This document shows, in pieces, positions 1 through 4,103 of a DNA stretch of 5,034 nucleotides. Each line of letters begins with the position of its first letter. The first letter of the stretch is position 1. The position numbers and the translations under genes are program-made. A model generated the notes under the pieces. The model worked only from the letters and a program-made list of their open reading frames with translations, searched no databases and was not told where the DNA came from. This DNA comes from Chloroflexota bacterium (GTDB lineage Bacteria > Chloroflexota > Anaerolineae > Promineifilales > Promineifilaceae): NCBI GenBank assembly GCA_008501785.1, contig QQUD01000670.1, positions 1 through 5,034 of the forward strand. Direction: 5' to 3'.

Positions 1-15
1 GGAATACCATCCTGC

Positions 16-43
16 CAGCCTGTCAAATAAGGTTGACGGGCTG
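16..43. repeat. Inverted repeat (11-bp stem, 6-nt loop) at the left edge
   Basis: CAGCCTGTCAA (16-26) and TTGACGGGCTG (33-43) pair along 11 positions with one G-U wobble when read as plus-strand RNA, around the loop ATAAGG. No T-tract follows on either strand, so it is not a classical intrinsic terminator. A plus-strand frame open from the left edge ends with TAA at 28-30, inside the loop, so the hairpin could belong to the 3' end of a plus-strand gene lying mostly outside the window. From 44 to 176 I see no gene, only one AACGGCCGTT palindrome. The structure itself is clear; its function is unknown. Confidence 0.45.
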
Positions 44-134
44 TGGAACGGATTATCGCGCTGTCTACACCAATGTCTGTCTGTTTTTCGTCTCTCTATT
101 CAATTGGAAAGGTGCGAAATATAGGCTTAGCAGA

Positions 135-144
135 AACGGCCGTT
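135..144. repeat. AACGGCCGTT palindrome (exact, intergenic)
   Basis: Exact 10-bp palindrome, extended to AAACGGCCGTTT (134-145). It lies in the gap downstream of pyrE and is the only exact copy outside a coding region. Confidence 0.75.
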
Positions 145-176
145 TGCCACAAAAAAAGGTTGGTATGTGGAAGTCA

Positions 177-704
177 CTATTTCACAGATTCTTCTAGCTC
201 AGTTTTTGTAAACAAAGGCAGCAGATTTAGGCCAATTGCTTGCAAGTTTGCTTTACCGGTTCCCTCGCGGTCGATGACACAAAGCACTGTTTCAACTTTA
301 GCTCCCAAATCTCGTAGGGCGTTGACTGCATCGATAATGGCCCCGCCAGACGTGACTACATCTTCGATAATTACCAACTTTTCTCCCGCTACCTCTCCCC
401 CTTCGGCTAGTTTGCACGTACCGTAGGGTTTGGCTTCTTTGCGCACAAATAGCGTTTTGTGGCCGGTTTCGAGTGCCAAAGCGGTTGCCAGGGGAATGCC
501 GCCCATTTCTAATCCAGCCATCGCGTCAAAGCTTTTGGGGAGCAGGGATTGTAGATGAATAGCAATTTCTTTGAGCAAATGTGGGTCCGATTCAAACAGG
601 TATTTGTCGAAATACACAGTAGATATTTGTCCTGAGCGCAGCAGGAACTCGCCCTGGATGCTGGATGTTTGGTAGATTCTTTTGGCTAATTCTGTTTTAT
701 GCAT
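177..704 (-). CDS. pyrE: Orotate phosphoribosyltransferase
   Basis: The enzyme joins orotate to PRPP to give orotidine 5'-monophosphate, the fifth step of de novo pyrimidine synthesis, in the cytosol. The 175-residue protein matches the short OPRTase class (about 175-180 residues; the E. coli type is about 213). N-terminal GEFLLRSGQIS (18-28) and YFDKYLFESDP (31-41) fit the family. FVRKEAKPYGT (86-96) is the lysine-rich catalytic loop, with Tyr94 where many OPRTases have His. VIIEDVVTSGG (111-121) is the PRPP-binding motif with its two acidic residues, Glu114 and Asp115. The ATG at 704 is preceded by AAAGG at a spacing of 8 nt. The start overlaps the alkD stop in the 8-nt string ATGCATAA, which suggests coupled translation with alkD rather than a pyrimidine operon. 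The stop is TAG at 177-179. Confidence 0.95.
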   Translation of the reverse strand: MHKTELAKRIYQTSSIQGEFLLRSGQISTVYFDKYLFESDPHLLKEIAIHLQSLLPKSFDAMAGLEMGGIPLATALALETGHKTLFVRKEAKPYGTCKLAEGGEVAGEKLVIIEDVVTSGGAIIDAVNALRDLGAKVETVLCVIDREGTGKANLQAIGLNLLPLFTKTELEESVK

Positions 705-1392
705 CGAGTAAACCTTTGTTTTTGAGCCACTTGAGGGCTTCGCGGTGGCTGAGAGGGGCTAGATCGGTTTGGTTGACGAAGTTGATAACGGCCGTTTTAT
801 CTGTCTTCGAATACTCCCGCAGTGCCCATCCAATTGCTTTGTTAATAAAAAATTCTTTAGAGCCTGAATTTTCACGAATGATGTCAAACAACAAATCAAC
901 ATTAGTGTTATCTTTATAACTTAGCTGAAATAAAATGGTCGTGCGTCGCAGCCAAAAGTCATTAGACTGACGCCATTTTGGGAGAAATTGTGTTTGAATG
1001 TCTGGATACGTTTGGAAATGTTTCCCCGTAATCGTTCCTGCAAGTGAATCCACTGTATCCCACCATGACTTCGTGGTAATTAACTGTTCAAAAAGTTGGG
1101 CTGAGTTAGGTGGCAGCTTTTTTTGCAATTTATCAATCAAGCCAATTGCCAAATACTGATACTCTCGTTCAGGCAAATCCCATAGCACCAAAACAACATC
1201 TTCCAACTCACTCATTGATGGTAGTCCATTTTCAGCAATGAATTGTTTGAACAGCGCGCGGCGCTCCGGTGTTTTGATGCCCAAATAGGGAAACAAATTC
1301 CGCATATACTTTTTCATCGGTTCAGCTTTCTCTGGATTTGCATGCGCTGTAAATAAATCAACAATTGCTTGCACATACGCCGTTTTACTCAT
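697..1392 (-). CDS. alkD: DNA alkylation repair protein, AlkD family (HEAT-repeat glycosylase)
   Basis: AlkD-type glycosylases remove positively charged N3- and N7-alkylated purines from DNA using a superhelix of HEAT-like repeats, without flipping the base. With the start chosen here the protein has 231 residues, close to Bacillus cereus AlkD (about 237). YLGIKTPERRALFKQ, EREYQYLAI, KSWWDTVDSLA, WLRRTTILFQLSYK, KEFFINKAIGWALREY and LAPLSHREA follow the family in order. By recalled alignment the key B. cereus residues Trp109, Asp113, Arg148 and Trp187 correspond to Trp111, Asp115, Arg150 and Trp189, a constant offset of 2, so the active site looks intact. Three in-frame starts exist: TTG at 1422, ATG at 1395 and ATG at 1392. 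AGAGG (1399-1403) lies 6 nt before the last, which I prefer. The 3' end overlaps pyrE by 8 nt. Confidence 0.92.
   Translation of the reverse strand: MSKTAYVQAIVDLFTAHANPEKAEPMKKYMRNLFPYLGIKTPERRALFKQFIAENGLPSMSELEDVVLVLWDLPEREYQYLAIGLIDKLQKKLPPNSAQLFEQLITTKSWWDTVDSLAGTITGKHFQTYPDIQTQFLPKWRQSNDFWLRRTTILFQLSYKDNTNVDLLFDIIRENSGSKEFFINKAIGWALREYSKTDKTAVINFVNQTDLAPLSHREALKWLKNKGLLDA
787..796. repeat. AACGGCCGTT palindrome (exact, in alkD)
   Basis: Exact copy near the 3' end of alkD, read as Lys-Thr-Ala-Val on the minus strand. Confidence 0.75.
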
Positions 1393-1397
1393 CATAG

Positions 1398-1403
1398 ACC
1401 TCT
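1398..1403 (-). promoter_or_regulatory. Ribosome binding site deciding the alkD start
   Basis: AGAGGT on the minus strand lies 6 nt before the ATG at 1390-1392, 3 nt before the ATG at 1393-1395 and inside the frame of the upstream TTG at 1420-1422. The 6-nt spacing favours the ATG at 1392. The extra residues from the TTG start (MISVIQKRSM) also have no counterpart in the family. Confidence 0.6.
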
Positions 1404-1445
1404 TTTGTATGACACTTATCAAACATATTTTGGCAAATCTTTACT

Positions 1446-1451
1446 ATTATA
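1446..1451 (-). promoter_or_regulatory. Possible -10 element for the alkD-pyrE transcript
   Basis: Minus-strand TATAAT is a perfect -10 hexamer about 54 nt before the preferred alkD ATG, in the gap between alkD and the divergent frame starting at 1497. No good -35 sits at 16-18 nt (TATAGC at 17 nt matches the consensus at only 2 of 6 positions). It is plausible but weak, and AT-rich spacers produce such hexamers by chance. Confidence 0.3.
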
Positions 1452-1496
1452 GCCTTCTTTGTCTCCTTGCTATAGTGTTGGCAGGCTGCAAAAATT

Positions 1497-1946
1497 ATGT
1501 TCAACATCCGCACAAAACTTTTACTCGCATTTCTAGGGATGGTCCTGGTTCCGCTCATTGGAACTGCTTTGTATGGTAACTGGATTACTAGCAGGGTGCT
1601 GAGTGAGCGTGCCATTGGCTCAGCCCGAGACGACGTGACGCTCCATGCAGAGCAAATTGCTGGTTCTTTGGATCGCGTGCGTGGCGATCTGCTTTACCTG
1701 GCACATTTAGACAGCTTACAAAAGTTAGTGGCTGTGGATGATCTCAGTGAAAAGGCAGATTTCTTTAACCTGCTTGAGCCGGCTGTCCCCCACCAAAATC
1801 AGCCCCCAGTACGAGACCAAATCATACCGGGGTTGGGCAGCTCTCCTCTCATTATTCATTCAACAGTTCACCAATTCGCAAATCAATTATTTTCCGATTT
1901 CTTTTACAGTTACGGCCGTTTCCCCCACCATCAATTCGCTTTCTGA
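1497..1946 (+). CDS. Truncated sensor-kinase-type N-terminus (probable gene remnant)
   Basis: The 149-residue frame starts like a membrane-bound sensor (histidine kinase or related receptor). A short basic N-terminus, MFNIRTK, is followed by one hydrophobic segment (about residues 8-28, LLLAFLGMVLVPLIGTALYGN). A helical, periplasm-like stretch follows, with AEQIAGSLDRVRGDLLYLAHLDSLQKLV (about residues 51-78) typical of the start of a sensory domain. After about residue 92 (base ~1775) the sequence turns Pro/Gln-rich and low in family character. The frame then runs 60 bp into the 3' end of the convergent ygfZ gene before stopping. No second membrane segment, HAMP, histidine kinase or ATPase domain follows in any frame nearby. 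I infer a sensor gene that lost its 3' part. The start has no strong Shine-Dalgarno; GGCAGG lies about 11 nt upstream. It might still be expressed as a short membrane protein. Confidence 0.5.
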   Translation: MFNIRTKLLLAFLGMVLVPLIGTALYGNWITSRVLSERAIGSARDDVTLHAEQIAGSLDRVRGDLLYLAHLDSLQKLVAVDDLSEKADFFNLLEPAVPHQNQPPVRDQIIPGLGSSPLIIHSTVHQFANQLFSDFFYSYGRFPHHQFAF

Positions 1947-2843
1947 GTTTAAAACGGCCGTTTTCACATACCCTAGCCCAATCGGACCAGTAGGCAGCAT
2001 GGCAACCGACGTGATCGTCCCGACCGATTTGCCGTTTGCTGTTAGCTCTGCGCCAGGTTCGACGGGGGTGGAGAGCTTGAGGGGAACCAGCTTTTTAGCT
2101 AACTTGCCTCGGCTTTCCATGCGGGCGATGATTTCCTGACCGATGTAACACCCTTTATTAAAGGAAACATCGTTCCATAAGTTCGTTTCCAATGGAATAT
2201 AGTCACGGGTCATTTCTGTGTTGAAGCGGGGGAGTCCGCTTTCAATGCGCAGGGCATCAAATGCTGCTTCATTTGCTTTGATAATGCCCGCATCGATCAG
2301 CAGCTTTTCGGCTGTGTCTGCGTCTGATTGTTGGCACATGACAAAGTAGCCGTCGCCAGCGATGGGGTCGGTGCGGTGTAGGTAAAGTGTGGTGCCGTTG
2401 ATGTTGGCTTGTCGCCAATGGTGTAGCGGTAAATCTGCTTCGGGGAAGCCTGCTTTGGCGAGTTTTGTTTGGGATTGAGGGCCGTAGATGGCGAAAACGG
2501 CCGTTTCTGCACTCACATCTTCCATGCGAAAATCGTCATTGAAAAAGACAAAGCGCATCAGGTAGCGAGCAATTGCGTCGCTGTTGTTTTCGCTGGTGAG
2601 GGCGTAGGCGGTGTCGCTGCTGGCGTATAGGATTAGCCGATCGATGATGCGGCCGATGTCAGTGGTGAGAATGGTGGCAGCGCCTTCACCAGAGGCAAGA
2701 TTTTTGACGCTTTGGGTGGACATGCGGTCAATGAGGTCGAGGCGGGTTTCGCCTTGAATTTTGAGGATGCCGAGGGGGCGGGGGGTGAAAACGGCCGTTT
2801 CGTGTGCCGCCTGATAGATTTTTGGGTCTATTTGTGTAGTCAT
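1887..2843 (-). CDS. ygfZ: YgfZ/CAF17-type folate-dependent Fe-S cluster maturation protein
   Basis: YgfZ (COG0354) is a cytosolic, folate-binding relative of the glycine cleavage T protein that supports assembly or repair of some [4Fe-4S] enzymes; in E. coli it affects the tRNA methylthiotransferase MiaB. The 318-residue protein has the defining motif KGCYIGQE at 230-237, with the conserved Cys232. It is preceded by the substrate-pocket segment IESGLPRFNTEMTRDYIPLETN (200-221), and the C-terminal barrel holds PIGLGYVKTAV (287-297). The N-terminal GcvT-like part contains LGILKIQGETRLDLIDRMSTQSV (24-46). The ATG at 2843 has CAGGGA about 8-10 nt upstream. The gene carries three exact and one near copy of AACGGCCGTT, each read as Thr-Ala-Val (residues 16-18, 114-116, 295-297, 309-311). 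It lies 71 nt downstream of a ClbS/DfsB-like gene on the same strand, separated by a palindrome. Confidence 0.92.
   Translation of the reverse strand: MTTQIDPKIYQAAHETAVFTPRPLGILKIQGETRLDLIDRMSTQSVKNLASGEGAATILTTDIGRIIDRLILYASSDTAYALTSENNSDAIARYLMRFVFFNDDFRMEDVSAETAVFAIYGPQSQTKLAKAGFPEADLPLHHWRQANINGTTLYLHRTDPIAGDGYFVMCQQSDADTAEKLLIDAGIIKANEAAFDALRIESGLPRFNTEMTRDYIPLETNLWNDVSFNKGCYIGQEIIARMESRGKLAKKLVPLKLSTPVEPGAELTANGKSVGTITSVAMLPTGPIGLGYVKTAVLNSESELMVGETAVTVKEIGK
1911..1920. repeat. AACGGCCGTT palindrome (9 of 10, in ygfZ)
   Basis: The copy reads TACGGCCGTT, one base off the consensus, and encodes Glu-Thr-Ala-Val near the C-terminus of YgfZ. It lies 42 bp from the exact copy at 1953. Confidence 0.6.
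1953..1962. repeat. AACGGCCGTT palindrome (exact, in ygfZ)
   Basis: Exact copy extended to a 14-bp perfect palindrome AAAACGGCCGTTTT (1951-1964), read as Lys-Thr-Ala-Val. Confidence 0.75.
2496..2505. repeat. AACGGCCGTT palindrome (exact, in ygfZ)
   Basis: Exact copy read as Glu-Thr-Ala-Val-Phe in the middle of YgfZ. Confidence 0.75.
2790..2799. repeat. AACGGCCGTT palindrome (exact, in ygfZ)
   Basis: Exact copy read as Glu-Thr-Ala-Val-Phe near the YgfZ N-terminus, the same pentapeptide as at 2496. Confidence 0.75.
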
Positions 2844-2860
2844 AGTTGTTTTCCCTGAGG

Positions 2861-2870
2861 GTGTACCATT
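2861..2870. repeat. 10-bp direct repeat, copy 1
   Basis: GTGTACCATT here is repeated exactly at 2926-2935, 65 bp away. The pair brackets the 33-bp palindrome at 2872-2904. It could be a target-site-like duplication, a slipped duplication or a pair of binding sites. Confidence 0.5.
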
Positions 2871-2871
2871 G

Positions 2872-2904
2872 AGATTGGTCTAATCTTTAAGATTGGACCA
2901 ATCT
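2872..2904. repeat. 15-bp-arm palindrome upstream of ygfZ
   Basis: AGATTGGTCTAATCT (2872-2886) and AGATTGGACCAATCT (2890-2904) are inverted copies with one mismatch (a G-U pair in one RNA strand) around TTA. It lies in the 71-bp gap between the ClbS/DfsB-like gene and ygfZ, ending 29 bp before the ygfZ ATG. No T-run follows on either strand, so it is not a standard terminator. A repressor operator, an mRNA-stabilising or attenuating hairpin, or the core of a tiny inserted element are all possible. Confidence 0.7.
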
Positions 2905-2914
2905 GCGACGAACA

Positions 2915-3433
2915 TTAGAATGTGAGTGTACCATTATTGCTGTTGCCATCTGTCCAATTCCCGGCAAAAGCGGCCATCAGCGGCACATAGCGCATTTCAT
3001 TGCCAAACGATACCTCTTCGATAATTTTCTTGAGAGATTTGCCGCCAAACCATTGATATCGTCGCGGATTTGTTAAATCACGTTCTGAGAAAATCTCTAA
3101 CCAACCTTCCAATTCGGCGCGTACCTTTTGCAAATCATCAAACACACGATCTAAGTCGCGTCCTTTGTTTTCTTCATATCGCTTCTGATTGTATTCTTTG
3201 CGATTGGCAAGAGCCGCAATCAAGGTGCCCGGTTTTTTGCCCTGATCGAGCCGCATCATCCCGGTAATCAGTTCTGCTTCCCAGGCGGTTAAATTTACTA
3301 ACACATCTGATATAGAAAAACGGCCGATTGCGTTTGGTTGCAGTAACGCTTCATCTGGTAATTCGGCAATCGCAACCAGCAATGCTTCACGGGTTTCATC
3401 GAGTTGATCTAATAACTGTTCCATGGTACTCAT
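2915..3433 (-). CDS. ClbS/DfsB-family (DinB-like) four-helix-bundle protein
   Basis: The 172-residue protein (from the ATG at 3433) resembles the ClbS/DfsB family (formerly DUF1706), within the DinB/YfiT four-helix superfamily. Signs are MSTMEQLLDQLDETREALL (1-19), FSISDVLVNLTAWEAELI (39-56), a central NQKRYEENKGRDLDRVFDDL (82-101) and a final helix KSLKKIIEEVSFGNEMRYVPL (132-152). ClbS itself protects cells by opening the cyclopropane of colibactin; most family members have no known substrate. The protein contains no histidine, so it lacks the metal-binding His triad of classical DinB enzymes, as expected for the ClbS branch. Start choice is uncertain: GTG at 3439, ATG at 3433 and ATG at 3424 are in frame and none has a clear Shine-Dalgarno. 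I chose 3433 because MST-MEQLL resembles family N-termini. The stop at 2915 is 71 bp before ygfZ, so cotranscription is possible. Confidence 0.75.
   Translation of the reverse strand: MSTMEQLLDQLDETREALLVAIAELPDEALLQPNAIGRFSISDVLVNLTAWEAELITGMMRLDQGKKPGTLIAALANRKEYNQKRYEENKGRDLDRVFDDLQKVRAELEGWLEIFSERDLTNPRRYQWFGGKSLKKIIEEVSFGNEMRYVPLMAAFAGNWTDGNSNNGTLTF
2926..2935. repeat. 10-bp direct repeat, copy 2
   Basis: This is the second exact copy of GTGTACCATT. It lies inside the last codons of the ClbS/DfsB-like gene (encoding Asn-Gly-Thr on the minus strand), just before its Leu-Thr-Phe-stop end. Confidence 0.5.
3319..3328. repeat. AACGGCCGTT-like site (9 of 10, in the ClbS/DfsB-like gene)
   Basis: The copy reads AACGGCCGAT, one base off, and lies in a different reading phase (Ile-Gly-Arg-Phe). 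It may be chance or a decayed copy. Confidence 0.35.
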
Positions 3434-3440
3434 GTCCACT

Positions 3441-3446
3441 ATTTTA
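3441..3446 (-). promoter_or_regulatory. Possible -10 element giving a leaderless transcript
   Basis: Minus-strand TAAAAT (5 of 6 to TATAAT) ends 7 nt before the ATG at 3433. Transcription would then start at or next to the A of that ATG, giving a leaderless mRNA and explaining the missing ribosome binding site. The -35 region is poor (TTACCC at 18 nt). This is an inference. Confidence 0.25.
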
Positions 3447-3551
3447 GCATGAGCAATTCTGGAAGGGTAATGATTGTATGATGACTATCACATTGCATCC
3501 ATGATCAATGACATAGACGTGGACTAATTAACTCCATATAATTTTGTTGAG

Positions 3552-3581
3552 AATAGTTCATAAGTATCACAAAAATAGTTC
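3552..3581 (+). repeat. Direct repeat AATAGTTC at 22-bp period upstream of a promoter
   Basis: AATAGTTC occurs at 3552-3559 and 3574-3581. The 22-bp period is about two helical turns, which puts both copies on the same DNA face, and the second ends 8 bp before the -35 at 3590. That geometry fits an activator binding site for the operon. It rests on two 8-mers only. Confidence 0.35.
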
Positions 3582-3589
3582 TTTTGGAT

Positions 3590-3618
3590 TTGACTGGCTA
3601 TTCCGGTACTTCTATAAC
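3590..3618 (+). promoter_or_regulatory. Sigma70-type promoter P1 for the DUF2007-ccmEF operon
   Basis: TTGACT (3590-3595, 5 of 6 to the -35 consensus) and TATAAC (3613-3618, 5 of 6 to the -10) are separated by an ideal 17 bp. Transcription would start near 3625, giving a leader of about 125 nt before the ATG at 3751. Confidence 0.6.
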
Positions 3619-3672
3619 TTAGTAATCATCAGACGATAACTTAAGCAGTTGAGGAGTATTTGCTTAAAAGGG

Positions 3673-3702
3673 TTATCAACTCCTATTTCGACAATGTATA
3701 AT
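3673..3702 (+). promoter_or_regulatory. Sigma70-type promoter P2 for the DUF2007-ccmEF operon
   Basis: TTATCA (3673-3678, 4 of 6) and a perfect TATAAT (3697-3702) are 18 bp apart. Transcription would start near 3709, about 40 nt before the ATG at 3751. Together with P1 this makes a tandem promoter arrangement. Confidence 0.55.
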
Positions 3703-3750
3703 CAGCAGCAACTGATTGAAAATTAGGAAGATAGGAAACCCAATAATTTT

Positions 3751-4071
3751 ATGAGTGATTCAGCATCTGGAATATGGTCTCTTAATTCACAAGATGGCAG
3801 CATCTTCCCTGGTGGTCGTGAAACTGTAAAATGGGAAATAGTGGCACGGACAATGGGTCTGATGCCAGCAACAATCATTGCCGGACGATTACATGCAGAG
3901 GGCATCCGGGTGCGTACCTGGCAAGAAGGTGCGGGGCGAGCAATAGGTTTGATGGTTGGTGCTTTGGGAACAGGGTATGTGGCCGTTCCTGAAGAGTTGG
4001 TGGACCAGGCACTTTTAATTTTGAAATCATCTGACTATCTCGATGAATTTGATGAAGATGAAGAGGAATAA
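3751..4071 (+). CDS. DUF2007-like small protein (putative signal-transducing protein)
   Basis: The 106-residue protein resembles the DUF2007 family (Pfam PF09413, 'putative prokaryotic signal transducing protein'), a small ferredoxin-like fold without a settled function. The core is VKWEIVARTMGLMPATIIAGRLHAEGIRVRTWQE (26-59) followed by GTGYVAVPEELVDQALLIL (73-91), giving the expected strand-helix-strand-strand-helix order. An unusual first ~24 residues precede it, and a very acidic tail (96-106, nearly all Glu/Asp) follows. There is no signal peptide or membrane helix, so it is cytosolic. The ATG at 3751 has only AGGAAA about 13 nt upstream, a loose Shine-Dalgarno. Two tandem stops (TAATAA) close it, and ccmE starts 32 nt later, so it is probably the first gene of a ccm transcript. 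Whether it acts in haem or cytochrome maturation is unknown. Confidence 0.7.
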   Translation: MSDSASGIWSLNSQDGSIFPGGRETVKWEIVARTMGLMPATIIAGRLHAEGIRVRTWQEGAGRAIGLMVGALGTGYVAVPEELVDQALLILKSSDYLDEFDEDEEE

Positions 4072-4103
4072 TAAGTTTACGAACATTTTTTAGGAGTTAA
4101 CAA

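Larger units (their letters stand above)
3440..3750. other. Divergent AT-rich intergenic region
   Basis: This stretch of about 310 bp separates the minus-strand ClbS/DfsB-like gene from the plus-strand DUF2007-ccmEF genes. No coding frame in it looks real. It holds two good plus-strand promoters (3590-3618 and 3673-3702), a weaker one (TAGACG at 3514-3519, 17 nt, TATAAT at 3537-3542), an 8-bp direct repeat at a 22-bp period just upstream of the first good promoter, and a 7-bp inverted repeat TTAAGCA/TGCTTAA (3641-3647/3661-3667) that is near chance level. I see no tRNA-like fold or known riboswitch signature. Confidence 0.6.

Noticed and set aside
1..68. Minus-strand frame at the left edge (translating as IGVDSAII...) as start of a further gene
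   Set aside because: It has no ATG, GTG or convincing ribosome site after its upstream stop, and too little sequence is visible to judge.
43..426. Plus-strand open frame opposite pyrE
   Set aside because: It is antisense to a well-supported PyrE, is Ser/Pro-rich and shows no family resemblance.
1385..1615. Minus-strand open frame spanning the alkD upstream region
   Set aside because: It overlaps the alkD start and the divergent sensor-like frame and has no recognisable domain or ribosome site.
1738..2139. Plus-strand frame following the sensor-like frame, considered as its frameshifted continuation
   Set aside because: Its translation does not continue a sensory or HAMP domain, and most of it is antisense to ygfZ.
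2872..2904. Palindrome as intrinsic terminator of the ClbS/DfsB-like gene
   Set aside because: The stem is long, but neither strand has a T-tract after it.
3641..3667. TTAAGCA/TGCTTAA inverted repeat as riboswitch or attenuator
   Set aside because: A 7-bp stem with a 13-nt loop is about what chance gives in 300 bp, and no conserved riboswitch core is visible.
3651..3701. GAGGAG followed by a 13-codon TTG-initiated frame as leader peptide
   Set aside because: The spacing is only 3 nt, the start codon is weak, and the frame overlaps promoter P2.
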